Positions 26,750 through 35,505 of a stretch of 64,000 nucleotides of DNA are shown here, piece after piece (position 1 is the first letter of the stretch; the number at the start of each line of letters is the position of its first letter). Below the pieces are notes generated by a model that did not search any database, was not told the origin of the DNA, and was given only the letters and a program-made list of their open reading frames with translations. Origin of the DNA: Terrimonas sp. (GTDB taxonomy: Bacteria > Bacteroidota > Bacteroidia > Chitinophagales > Chitinophagaceae); NCBI GenBank assembly GCA_016125075.1, contig WGMO01000007.1:91491-155490 (forward strand), written 5' to 3'. The translations under genes were made by a program, and so were the position numbers.

Positions 26750-28540
26750 TCAAAATCCATAATCCTGTGTTAACCTGGGGTTGGCATCAATTGAAGCCTG
26801 AGGGATGGGTAATAATTCCCGTTTATTGGCCTGGAAACCTTCGGCGTATAGACCACTGGTGATAATGGTAGATTCGATACTGCTCCTGACCCAGTCAACA
26901 CGGGTATAACCAGCCGGTGCTGTGGTTCCCAGTGTATTCGGTGAATAGTAGGAAGCGTTTGCCCAGGTCAGCGCAGGTGAATCATTTTTATAAAACATAT
27001 AATCCGGAAGATTATCATAAGGAGCCACCCTGTTTGACATATCCAATAATGTCGATTTGGTTTCGGCCAGTTTCTGTCCCAGTATATTCCAACGGATCAG
27101 GTCATATTTACGGATGCCCTCACCACCCAATTCCAACGCCCGTTCTTTCACAATCGCATTGAAAAAGCCTGTATAGTCTGAGGGAGTGGTTCCGATCAGG
27201 CTTGCATTCCCGCCAAAGGCCCTCAACCGAACGGTTTCAAAAGCGGACTTGGCGGCAGCGGTAGGCCCGTTATTGATCTCGTTTTCAGCTTCCGCAAACA
27301 TCAGTAAGACATCTGCATAACGGATCAATGGCCAGTTGACGCCAAAATACTGGGGGCCGGGTACAACCCCTCCGGGTATCCAGTCGCGCCTGAATTTCCC
27401 GTCCACCATCGTAGCCAGGTTCCTGCCGGTACGGGCCGTAACCGTGGTTCCGGTAGCGGTGATCCAGTAAGGAACACACATCACATCCCTGCGGGTATCG
27501 GTGGAATCAAACATATAAAAATAGCTGGGCAGCACCGTTAGGGCTGCATTCCCGTTATTATTGGAACGGGGACCATTATAATATCCCAGCTTACTGTCGC
27601 CAGATGCGCTATTGCCGCCACCCATGGCCACTTCCCAAATAATTTCTCCATTGGGTTCAATTTGCTTACCCGCCACATAGTTCTTAAACAAAGATTCATA
27701 GCTGGCATTCAGGTGATGTTCATTGCTCTGCATGATCGCCTGGCATTCATCCCTCGCAATCTGGTAATAAGCCATGTGATTGCTGCCTCTTTCCATCTGG
27801 TTGCTGCCTCTCCGCAGGGAATAACCGCCCCTGTACAAAGCAATCCTGGCCCTCAGTGCCCTGACAGCGCCCTGTGTGATCCTTTCATCCTTAGCCACCT
27901 GCGACCGCCAGGGAACCAGGGTTTCCGCCATCGCCAGATCATCGAGCAGCCTGTCATAAATGGAATCACGATCCATTTTTTCTTTGAACAGATCCGTTTC
28001 TATGGAAGAGGGAAGGAATTGAGCGGGTACATCACCCCAGTTCCTGATCAGCTCCAGGTAAAACTGGGCGCGCAATGTCAATGACTCACCATATAATCTT
28101 TTCAGGTCGGCCTGTTGTGAACTGTTGCCATTGGTATACATATCCATGCGGGGGATATTGTAGATACAGATATTTGCTTTTTCAACACCTTCATAGAGCT
28201 GGTTGAAGGGACGTGCCAGCTGCGTATTGTTGGCGGTGGCGCGGTAATGTGCCAGGTCTCTTCTTTCATTGTCTGCAGCACCACCCTGCCCCATCATGAG
28301 GTCGTTATCGTAGGTATAATACATACTGATACGGATACCATATCCCTGGTCGCCGGTAAGGTTATAATAGGTACCGAGCACGGCTTTCTCTGCATTGACC
28401 ACATTACTGAAAACATAGTCTGACCCAAAGGACGAAACGGGTTCCACTTCCAGGTATTTCTTACAGGAGCTGAAAACAGCAGCCAGCATCAGGAGAGCGG
28501 CGGGGAGGATCAGCATGCCGGGAAATATTCGTTTTTTCAT
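26750..28540 (-). CDS. susD: SusD/RagB-family glycan-binding outer-membrane lipoprotein
   Basis: A 596-residue surface lipoprotein that closes over the SusC channel and binds the oligosaccharide. I start at the ATG at 28540; an upstream in-frame TTG at 28558 is unlikely. The signal peptide ends in the lipobox VFSSC (Cys26). Typical SusD features are KKYLEVEPVSSF straight after the lipobox, FSNVVNAEKAVLGTYYNLT, the TPR-like helices with LTLRAQFYLELIRNWGDVP, FRRDWIPGG, RYADVLLMFAEAENEIN and the end LLPIPQASIDANPRLTQDYGF. It begins 29 bases after the susC stop. Pectic oligosaccharides are inferred as ligand from the neighbouring enzymes. Confidence 0.95.
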   Translation of the reverse strand: MKKRIFPGMLILPAALLMLAAVFSSCKKYLEVEPVSSFGSDYVFSNVVNAEKAVLGTYYNLTGDQGYGIRISMYYTYDNDLMMGQGGAADNERRDLAHYRATANNTQLARPFNQLYEGVEKANICIYNIPRMDMYTNGNSSQQADLKRLYGESLTLRAQFYLELIRNWGDVPAQFLPSSIETDLFKEKMDRDSIYDRLLDDLAMAETLVPWRSQVAKDERITQGAVRALRARIALYRGGYSLRRGSNQMERGSNHMAYYQIARDECQAIMQSNEHHLNASYESLFKNYVAGKQIEPNGEIIWEVAMGGGNSASGDSKLGYYNGPRSNNNGNAALTVLPSYFYMFDSTDTRRDVMCVPYWITATGTTVTARTGRNLATMVDGKFRRDWIPGGVVPGPQYFGVNWPLIRYADVLLMFAEAENEINNGPTAAAKSAFETVRLRAFGGNASLIGTTPSDYTGFFNAIVKERALELGGEGIRKYDLIRWNILGQKLAETKSTLLDMSNRVAPYDNLPDYMFYKNDSPALTWANASYYSPNTLGTTAPAGYTRVDWVRSSIESTIITSGLYAEGFQANKRELLPIPQASIDANPRLTQDYGF

Positions 28541-28569
28541 CTTATAATGATTTTGCAATGATGTATTGT

Positions 28570-31500
28570 TTATAATGAGAAGTTGATTCCAAAAATGAAT
28601 GACCGGCTCCTGGGATATGCGGAATAATCAACCCCCGGGGTTTCCGGTGTTCTTCTTCTTGTGCTTACCTCGGGATCATAACCGGAATAATTGGTGATCA
28701 CCGCAACATTATTTACCGTAAAATAGGCCCTGGCATTCTGGAATTTTATCCTTTTTACCAGTGATTGCAGGATATTATACCCCAGGGTAATATTATTGAT
28801 CCGCAGGAAGGATCCATCCTCTACGGCCCAGGAATGCAATACAAATGAGGTACTGGTTGTACTGGGCGACCAGAGTTTTGCGTTGGCATTCAGCTTGGCC
28901 AGTTCGACAGGGTCTGTCACAACATTCCCCTGCCCGTCTACGGTTCTCCAGCGGTCAAGATTAATGGCCAGCATATTAGCGTTGGGCTGGTAGCCATTGG
29001 TAAATTCGAGCTTGTTGGCATTGAGCACATCGTTGCCAATCTGGTAGTTGACAAAAATGCTCAGGTCAAAATTCTTATACCGGAATTGCTGGTTAAGCCC
29101 CCCGAATATTTTCGGTTGTGCCACACCGATAATCGACTTGTCATCTTCTGAGATCAGGCCGTCATTATTGATATCCTTGAATTTTAACCTGCCCGGTGCC
29201 GGATCCAGCGACGTAAAATCCTTATTGTTCGCAATACCTGATTTAAGGGTATAGACGCCGTTGGCATAATCAAAATCATCCAGCGTATAAAAACCATCGG
29301 TCGTAAAACCCCACATGGTACCCAGCAGGTCACCTTCCCGTACAATGAAATCAGCCGGTGTATTGGAGAATCCCCATCCGGAACTCCTGAAATAGAAATC
29401 CTGGAAAGTACCCAGGCTCTGAATCTTTACGCGGTTAAAGGATGCATTGAAATTCGCATCCCAGGAAAAATCTTTTTTGGAAACAACGGCAGCATTCAAC
29501 TGGAATTCCACACCCTTGCTCAGGGTGGAACCCACATTCTGTAATTGTGTGGTATAACCGGAAGAAGTGGGAACTGGTACATCCACCAGCAGGTCCCTGG
29601 TAGTATTTCTGTATACATCAACGGAGAACTGGATCCTGTTTTTCAGGAAACTGAGGTCCAGTCCCAGGTTACGGGTGATCGTCGTTTCCCATACCAGATT
29701 TTCATTCGCCAGGGCTTCCGGGGCAAAACCCGTTACCATCTGGTCATTGATCCAGTATTGTACCCCGGAATTAAACTGGGTCAGGTATAAAAAGTCGTCG
29801 ATCCTGTTATTACCGGCCTCCCCATAACTGACCCGCAGTTTGAGGTCGTTGATAACAGCGGATAACTTATCAAAGAACCGCTCTTTTGAAATCCTCCAGG
29901 CAACGGATCCGGAAGGGAAATAACCCCATTTATTACCCTGTGCAAATTTTGAAGACCCGTCTGCACGATAGGTGAACTGGCTGAGGAACCTTTCATCATA
30001 ATTATACATCACCCTGCCAAAGAACGACACAAGGTGGTTTTCATTTTCATAAGTAGGTAAACTCCCCGGCACGATATAATTCGTTCCCAGGTTCATATTC
30101 CCCAACGCTTTTTCCGGTGAAATGCCAATCGGAAATTCCCGGGCAAACTGGTTCTGACCAATGGTTTTTGTTTGATAGATCTCGTGCCCTGCCAGGACGG
30201 AGATGCTGTTCTTCTCGTTAAATCCCCCTTTCAGTTTGGCATTGGAAAAGGTCAGTACGTTTGAATTATTCAACGTGACCCGGGAGGAAGTCCTGATATT
30301 GGCAAGCGGCATACCGGAACCATTCAATCGTGAATTACCCGTGATCGTATCATCAAAAGCATTTTGACGGACATTATAGATATCGACACCGGCGGTTGAT
30401 TTGAAACTCAGAAAATCAGTAAACCGGAGATCTACATAGGCAGACAGGTTAGTGACCGTTGTATAATTCTTCCGGTATTCTGCCTGGTTCAGCAAAATAG
30501 GATTGACCAGTGCCAGGCTATTGGCATTTGTCTGGTCGGCATAATCCTGGTCAAAGTAGGAAAGGTCCTGGCCGGGTAACAGGAATGGCCGGTATTTAAT
30601 GCTGTGCCGTAAGCGGTTGGTGGATGAAGAACCGGCATTGGAGGTACCGGCACCATTCACAATGGTATTATTAAACCTGGTATTGAATCCTACTTTCAAC
30701 AACTTGCTGACCGTATGATCAAATTTGAAAGCAACGAGTTTACGGTCAAAATCCGATCCCAGTTGAATACCATCCTGTTTGTTATACGTGAGGCTAAGGT
30801 TATACTGTGTATTGCCGTTGCCACCCGCCATACTTACGTTATGGGATTGCCGGTAAGCAGGACGTCCAAACATTTCTTCCTGCCAGTCGAGGAAAGGAAC
30901 TGATTTATAAAGATCAAGATCTTCCCACCGTCCATAGGTATCTATAAAATTCTGTCGCTCGGTACTGCTGCCCCGGCTTCTTTCATATTGATACATGACA
31001 AAGTCGTAGGGTTTCAGCAGGCTGAGTTTATTGGCCAGTTTATCCACGCCAAAAAGGCCGTTATAACTGATGGTGGTTTTTTTACCCTTCCCTCCCTTGG
31101 TGGTAATGATGACGACGCCATTTGCGCCCCTGGCCCCGTAAATGGCAGTGGCCGATGCGTCTTTTAACACATCAATCGATTCAATATCCTGGGGCGAAAT
31201 GACCGACAAAGCGTTTTCCACCTGGATTCCATCGATAATATATAAAGGAGAGTTGTCCTGTGTGATGGAACCGCCTCCCCGCACACGAATGATCACTTCT
31301 GCGTCGGGACTGCCTTCCGTGCCGGTTACCTGTACACCGGCCAGACGTCCGGCCAAAGCCTGTGCAGCATTATTAATGGGAATATCTTTTAACTGTTTGG
31401 CATTGACAGATGAAACGGAACCGGTGAGGTCCCTTCTCCTGACGGTCTGATACCCGATCACCACAACATCGTCCAGTGTGGTAATCGACTTTAAAAGCGT

Positions 31501-31779
31501 TACTGAAAGGTCAGATTTGCCATCTGTACTAACGGTTTGTGACAGATACCCCGCCGAAGAGAACACCAGGGAAACAGTGCCATCTGCCGGAACGGCGATC
31601 ACAAAACTTCCGTCATTCCTGGTTTGGGTACCTGTAGGGGAGCCCGTCAATAATACCGTGACACCGGCTAAACCGTTCCCGGATTCATCCAGAACCCTAC
31701 CCTTAATCTGTTTTGTTTGGGCAAAAGACGAGAAAGCAAGCATGAGCAGACCGAAGATCTGCAGGAAGATTTTTTTCAT
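28570..31779 (-). CDS. susC: SusC/RagA-family TonB-dependent outer-membrane transporter
   Basis: A 1069-residue outer-membrane importer. I start at the ATG at 31779 (MKKIFLQIFGLLMLAFSSFAQ signal peptide). The layout is a carboxypeptidase-D-like domain (QIKGRVLDESGNGLAGVTV, about 22-105), a TonB box region near LDDVVVIGYQTVRRRDLTGS, a plug domain (about 115-230) with the SusC signature DASATAIYGARGANGVVIITTKGG (split here only in description), then a 22-strand barrel ending in RSFIFGINFSL. There is no N-terminal STN signalling domain, which fits control by the LacI protein rather than by an anti-sigma system. It is the first gene of the pectin locus, divergent from lacI. Confidence 0.95.
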   Translation of the reverse strand: MKKIFLQIFGLLMLAFSSFAQTKQIKGRVLDESGNGLAGVTVLLTGSPTGTQTRNDGSFVIAVPADGTVSLVFSSAGYLSQTVSTDGKSDLSVTLLKSITTLDDVVVIGYQTVRRRDLTGSVSSVNAKQLKDIPINNAAQALAGRLAGVQVTGTEGSPDAEVIIRVRGGGSITQDNSPLYIIDGIQVENALSVISPQDIESIDVLKDASATAIYGARGANGVVIITTKGGKGKKTTISYNGLFGVDKLANKLSLLKPYDFVMYQYERSRGSSTERQNFIDTYGRWEDLDLYKSVPFLDWQEEMFGRPAYRQSHNVSMAGGNGNTQYNLSLTYNKQDGIQLGSDFDRKLVAFKFDHTVSKLLKVGFNTRFNNTIVNGAGTSNAGSSSTNRLRHSIKYRPFLLPGQDLSYFDQDYADQTNANSLALVNPILLNQAEYRKNYTTVTNLSAYVDLRFTDFLSFKSTAGVDIYNVRQNAFDDTITGNSRLNGSGMPLANIRTSSRVTLNNSNVLTFSNAKLKGGFNEKNSISVLAGHEIYQTKTIGQNQFAREFPIGISPEKALGNMNLGTNYIVPGSLPTYENENHLVSFFGRVMYNYDERFLSQFTYRADGSSKFAQGNKWGYFPSGSVAWRISKERFFDKLSAVINDLKLRVSYGEAGNNRIDDFLYLTQFNSGVQYWINDQMVTGFAPEALANENLVWETTITRNLGLDLSFLKNRIQFSVDVYRNTTRDLLVDVPVPTSSGYTTQLQNVGSTLSKGVEFQLNAAVVSKKDFSWDANFNASFNRVKIQSLGTFQDFYFRSSGWGFSNTPADFIVREGDLLGTMWGFTTDGFYTLDDFDYANGVYTLKSGIANNKDFTSLDPAPGRLKFKDINNDGLISEDDKSIIGVAQPKIFGGLNQQFRYKNFDLSIFVNYQIGNDVLNANKLEFTNGYQPNANMLAINLDRWRTVDGQGNVVTDPVELAKLNANAKLWSPSTTSTSFVLHSWAVEDGSFLRINNITLGYNILQSLVKRIKFQNARAYFTVNNVAVITNYSGYDPEVSTRRRTPETPGVDYSAYPRSRSFIFGINFSL

Positions 31780-32049
31780 ACACAAGCAATTTGTTACCTG
31801 CAATCCAAAAACGCTTTACAGGAATTTTTACATAAGCCTGGCAATCGGCATTGATTACCAGTATGAAACTACACCCAAATGCCTAATTCCGATGGCCGGA
31901 ACTGCTCTTTTTTTACGCAATCGTTCCCGGCAACGTTATCAAATAATTTCAGGTACTGATTTCTTTGTATATAATTGATTTACCATGCGATAAGCTTGCC
32001 TGAAATAGCTTAATTTAGTTGCTATAAAGGGTTGCCACCCACTAATTTT
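31780..32049. promoter_or_regulatory. Divergent susC / lacI intergenic promoter region
   Basis: A 270-base gap between divergent starts. It contains the operator candidate at 31914-31937 and AT-rich stretches on both sides (for example 31960-31980) that could hold the two promoters. I could not place a convincing TTTG / TAnnTTTG Bacteroidota promoter pair. Confidence 0.55.
31914..31937. promoter_or_regulatory. Candidate LacI-family operator upstream of susC
   Basis: TACGCAATCGTTCCCGG (31914-31930) matches the GH28 site at 15 of 17 positions. The overlapping CCGGCAACGTT (31927-31937) equals 11 consecutive bases of the reverse complement of that same GH28 site, so the region holds two opposed copies. 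It lies 135 bases before susC and about 112 before lacI, suitable for regulating both. Binding is inferred, not shown. Confidence 0.55.
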
Positions 32050-33087
32050 ATGAAGTTTGAAGCTGTTACCATCAAGGATATTGCCAAGGCACTCGGCATA
32101 TCTACTTCTACTGTTTCCCGGGCGCTCCGGGACAGTTATGAAATTAGCAGTGAAACCAAGGAATTGGTTTTGGAATGTGCGGAAAAACTCAACTACCGTC
32201 CAAACCCAATCGCTCTCAGTCTCAAAGAAAGAAGGACGCGGTCAATCGGTGTGGTGGTTTGTGAAATTGCCAATAGTTTCTTTTCCCAGATCATTAACGG
32301 TATAGAATCGATTGCCTACGATAAGGGATACAATGTCATCGTTTCCCAAAGCCATGAATCCGCTGAAAGAGAGGCAGTTGACCTTCAATACCTTACCTCA
32401 AGATCAGTTGACGGTTTGCTGATATCACTTTCTACAGAAACCAATGATCTCAGCTATCTCCATGAACTGCATGACAAGGGCTTGCCGGTTGTATTTTTTG
32501 ACCGGATCACGGATGAGATCAATACCCATTCGGTGATCATCGATAATTTCAAAGGGGCTTATGAGGCTACAGAGCATCTCATTCACAACGGGTATAAGAA
32601 CATTGCCTGTATCACCAACTCAGAATTCTTATCCATCACCACGGAGCGGCTGGCCGGATACCGGGAAGCACTGATTGCGAATAATATCAACCCGAATTCA
32701 GCGAATATTAAACATTGTTTTTATGGTGGGATGATCTTTGAGGAAGTGGAAGAGGCCATCAATAAGCTGCTGACCTTAAAAAACAAGCCTGATGCAATTT
32801 TCGCAACCAGCGATAAACTGACAACCGGCTGTTTGAAAACCCTGAAACGAAGAGGCATAAAGATCCCGGAAAATATGGGGCTGGCGGGATTTTCCAATTC
32901 AGATATAGCCGAACTGTTGAGTCCCTCCCTTACAGTTGTGCGTCAGCCGGCCTATGAAATGGGAAAAGCCGCCATGGAACTCATGCTTCAGTTAGTGGAA
33001 AGCAAAAGACCGGTCAAACAATTCGAAAAAAGGGTTTTATTGCCCGAACTCCAGATCAGGGAATCCTCCAATCCCAAAAACGGCTGA
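32050..33087 (+). CDS. LacI-family transcriptional regulator of the pectin locus
   Basis: A 345-residue regulator. I start at the ATG at 32050; the frame reaches back to a TTG at 32032. Residues about 6-26 are the helix-turn-helix (TIKDIAKALGISTSTVSRAL), followed by the hinge helix (NYRPNPIALSLK, about 47-58). The rest is a periplasmic-binding-protein-like sugar sensor (SIGVVVCEIANSFFSQIINGIE, the FDRI and IACITNSE strands, AGFSNSDIAELLSPSLTVVRQP). It is divergent from susC across a 270-base region with an operator-like site, so it probably controls the locus in response to a galacturonate or deoxysugar metabolite. The effector is unknown. Its stop codon directly abuts the stop of the convergent next gene. 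Confidence 0.9.
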   Translation: MKFEAVTIKDIAKALGISTSTVSRALRDSYEISSETKELVLECAEKLNYRPNPIALSLKERRTRSIGVVVCEIANSFFSQIINGIESIAYDKGYNVIVSQSHESAEREAVDLQYLTSRSVDGLLISLSTETNDLSYLHELHDKGLPVVFFDRITDEINTHSVIIDNFKGAYEATEHLIHNGYKNIACITNSEFLSITTERLAGYREALIANNINPNSANIKHCFYGGMIFEEVEEAINKLLTLKNKPDAIFATSDKLTTGCLKTLKRRGIKIPENMGLAGFSNSDIAELLSPSLTVVRQPAYEMGKAAMELMLQLVESKRPVKQFEKRVLLPELQIRESSNPKNG

Positions 33088-34074
33088 TCAAACAGTCATC
33101 AGGCTGCACCCCCGGATATCAGCGTTGTCCATCCTGCCCAACACTTCAAAACTTCCATCGGCATGGATTTTCCCGACATCATCGGTTGCGATAAAAGAAC
33201 AACTATGCACATTGGCCAGGTCTATGATATTGAGTACCCCGCTTTTTTCACCCCTTGTACTGATGAGGAACGGGTCTTCGTCGTCCCTCAGCAGGATTTT
33301 CATCCAGGGTGGAGTGCGGAACCTGCCCGACCCTGTTGAATAGGCTTGTGATAAGAGTTCAGTCATACCGTACTCGGCGTGGATCGAACTTACTCCCCAT
33401 GCATCCATTAATACCTGGTGCACTTCTTCCCGGGTCATTTCTTTCTTTCTACCCTTCATTCCGCCTGTTTCTATGATAATGCAGTTTTTTAAATACAGGG
33501 GCCCGGCCGCTGCAAAATCAAGCAGGGCAAAAGTGACCCCAAATAAGATAGTGGTGGTTCCCATTTGCTCATGTTGTTCCAAAAGACGGGATAGAGCCCT
33601 GTGATCGTACAGATAAAATCCGGATGCCGGATGACCGCTCTTCCGGATCAGGTGTTCGACCATATAGACCAATGAAGAAGATCCCTGTTCAATATAAGAA
33701 GGCAATAAACCGGCTATACAATATTGGCCAGGCGAACCGTAAAACTGTTCAAAGGTCTTCAGGAAACTTTTTTCATACAGACTAATATCTTTTACATGAT
33801 GCGAGCTCCGGCTCATGGCCGTCGTTCCACTGCTTTTAAAAACGACCTGGTCCTCAAATGCTCCGGTCTTTACGATATGGGATTTGAAAAAACGGATCGG
33901 CAGGTAGGGAATCTCAGCCAGGGACCCAACGTTTTGAGGGGGTTTTCCAATTGAATCGGCAAATAACCGGTAGAGAGGGTTTTCCTGGTACTGGCAACGG
34001 TATATATCCAAAGCCAGGGGTTCAAATTCCTGTTCCGTAACCGAAAAAATTTTATCAGGGCATTCACAGGCCAT
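33088..34074 (-). CDS. LuxE/PaaK-like acyl-protein synthetase
   Basis: A 328-residue adenylate-forming-type enzyme similar to LuxE acyl-protein synthetases. Recognisable features are the central FKSSGTTAMSRS (a Ser/Thr/Gly-rich phosphate loop, near residues 80-91), IIIETGGMKGRKKEMTREE and the EYGMTELLSQAYS motif, which corresponds to the YGxTE motif of the ANL superfamily. LuxE proteins activate a fatty acid and hold it as a thioester; such genes also occur alone in Bacteroidota genomes near surface-polysaccharide genes. No luxC/D partner is nearby, so the acyl substrate is unknown. Convergent with lacI with no gap and divergent from the following lipoprotein gene across 53 bases. Confidence 0.72.
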   Translation of the reverse strand: MACECPDKIFSVTEQEFEPLALDIYRCQYQENPLYRLFADSIGKPPQNVGSLAEIPYLPIRFFKSHIVKTGAFEDQVVFKSSGTTAMSRSSHHVKDISLYEKSFLKTFEQFYGSPGQYCIAGLLPSYIEQGSSSLVYMVEHLIRKSGHPASGFYLYDHRALSRLLEQHEQMGTTTILFGVTFALLDFAAAGPLYLKNCIIIETGGMKGRKKEMTREEVHQVLMDAWGVSSIHAEYGMTELLSQAYSTGSGRFRTPPWMKILLRDDEDPFLISTRGEKSGVLNIIDLANVHSCSFIATDDVGKIHADGSFEVLGRMDNADIRGCSLMTV

Positions 34075-34127
34075 AATAGGATGGTATCGGGTTAAACTGT
34101 AAATTTGTTCTTACATAAAAGCATTCC

Positions 34128-34577
34128 ATGAAAACTAAAATTCTTTTACCTTTTGTATTGCTGGCGGTGCTCGTTGCCTGTAACAAAGATAAGTTCCAGA
34201 CTACACCCACTATTAAAATAAAGAATATTAATACGGATGTCGTGGAAGCTCCTAATGGCACCCTAAAGGTCATCCTCGAATCAACAGATAAGGAAGGCGA
34301 TGAAGGAGGTGGTGAAATCACCTATATCAGGGTTCGGACAAATATCAACCCCATCCCCAACCCTACATTATATGATAAGATCGATACGGTTAAATATACC
34401 ATCCCCTCATTTCCAAAAACATCCAAAAAAGACATTGAAATTGAGATCCCCTATAATTTCATGGATGAAGATCCCAATAAGAATGATACCATGTATTTCA
34501 AATTTACTTTGAGGGATATGGGTAATAACCAGAGCGATACCGTTTCATCCAAAACAGTCATTGCCAAACAGGAATAG
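34128..34577 (+). CDS. Small lipoprotein of unknown function
   Basis: A 149-residue protein with a clear lipoprotein signal (MKTKILLPFVLLAVLVAC, Cys18). The mature part is a single predicted beta-sandwich: TPTIKIKNINTD, VEAPNGTLKVILESTDKEGD, FPKTSKKDIEIEIPYNF, MYFKFTLRDMGNNQSDTVSS. The acidic DKEGDEGG and DEDPNKND stretches could bind calcium. I do not recognise the family. It is followed after 62 bases by a membrane protein gene on the same strand, and may share its promoter region (34075-34127) with the divergent LuxE-like gene. Confidence 0.75.
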   Translation: MKTKILLPFVLLAVLVACNKDKFQTTPTIKIKNINTDVVEAPNGTLKVILESTDKEGDEGGGEITYIRVRTNINPIPNPTLYDKIDTVKYTIPSFPKTSKKDIEIEIPYNFMDEDPNKNDTMYFKFTLRDMGNNQSDTVSSKTVIAKQE

Positions 34578-34639
34578 TCAAAGGAGCCGGAAACAACGAT
34601 AAATTTGCCTTTAATTTCTTTAGATGTGCTGACCAGCAG

Positions 34640-35479
34640 ATGATAAAAAAAACATTTGACCTTTTTATTTTTTCATCCTTATTCATTGCCCTTTGTGCAG
34701 TACTGATGGTCAACCAGGTTCATTCCCTTTTTCACCTGGTTTACCCTTCCAATAAATACCTTTTATTTGTCTTCTTTTCTACACTGGCCAGCTATAACTT
34801 TCATTGGTACCTGACGCCGGATAATATTTCAGAAATAGAAAGATGTTCCTGGTCGCGGCAACACAAAGAACTGCATCTGACCCTTACCCTGCTGGGAACC
34901 GGTGGTGCTCTATATTTTATCCTCTATTTCACCCAGCACTGGCTGGCCCTGGGAGTTGCCGCTATCCTTACCTTCTTGTATTCAGCGCCTAAGATACCCC
35001 ACCCGCTCTTTCATCGTTTAAAGAGGATTGCGGTGGGAAAGACCTTTTACCTGAGTTTTGTATGGCTCTATGTTACCACCATACTGCCCTTTATTTTTAC
35101 AAAGACCCATTTTACGATGTTTGAACTGGCTTTTTGTTTCAGCCGCTTCCTCCTTATCTATGCGATTTGTATCATTTTCGATTACCGCGACCGGAACAAT
35201 GACAAAAAAGAAGGCATCCGATCGCTGATCGGTTTCCTGCGTGAAAAACAGATCAATTTTATTTTTTACTGTTCACTTTTTCTTTTTCTCGTTTTCAATG
35301 TATGGCTGGGGACCCGTTATTTAAACTGGGACATCATCGCCAGCCTCACCCTTCCCGGATTAATTCTTGTTTACCTTTATCCCAAAACAAAAAACAACTT
35401 TTCGGATTACCTCTATTACTTTGTCCTGGATGGCCTGATGGCCCTCTCATCATTGATCACCCTTTTCATCAGTATTTGA
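34640..35479 (+). CDS. Polytopic membrane protein, degenerate UbiA-like prenyltransferase
   Basis: A 279-residue inner-membrane protein with about eight hydrophobic segments. The segment IIFDYRDRNNDKKEGIRSL (about 178-196) matches the second aspartate motif of the UbiA superfamily (DxxDxxxDxxxGxxSL). The first motif (NDxxDxxxD) is not recognisable; its expected position holds YNFHWYL. UbiA proteins attach prenyl chains to aromatic acceptors. Loss of one metal site means either a divergent enzyme or a changed role. It is followed by the M42 peptidase after 26 bases. Confidence 0.6.
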   Translation: MIKKTFDLFIFSSLFIALCAVLMVNQVHSLFHLVYPSNKYLLFVFFSTLASYNFHWYLTPDNISEIERCSWSRQHKELHLTLTLLGTGGALYFILYFTQHWLALGVAAILTFLYSAPKIPHPLFHRLKRIAVGKTFYLSFVWLYVTTILPFIFTKTHFTMFELAFCFSRFLLIYAICIIFDYRDRNNDKKEGIRSLIGFLREKQINFIFYCSLFLFLVFNVWLGTRYLNWDIIASLTLPGLILVYLYPKTKNNFSDYLYYFVLDGLMALSSLITLFISI

Positions 35480-35505
35480 CTATTTTTGAAATAAAAAAAA
35501 CAGGT

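Noticed and set aside
35302..35505. Extended N terminus of the M42 peptidase frame
   Set aside because: Overlaps the preceding membrane protein gene in another frame; M42 homology begins after the ATG at 35506.
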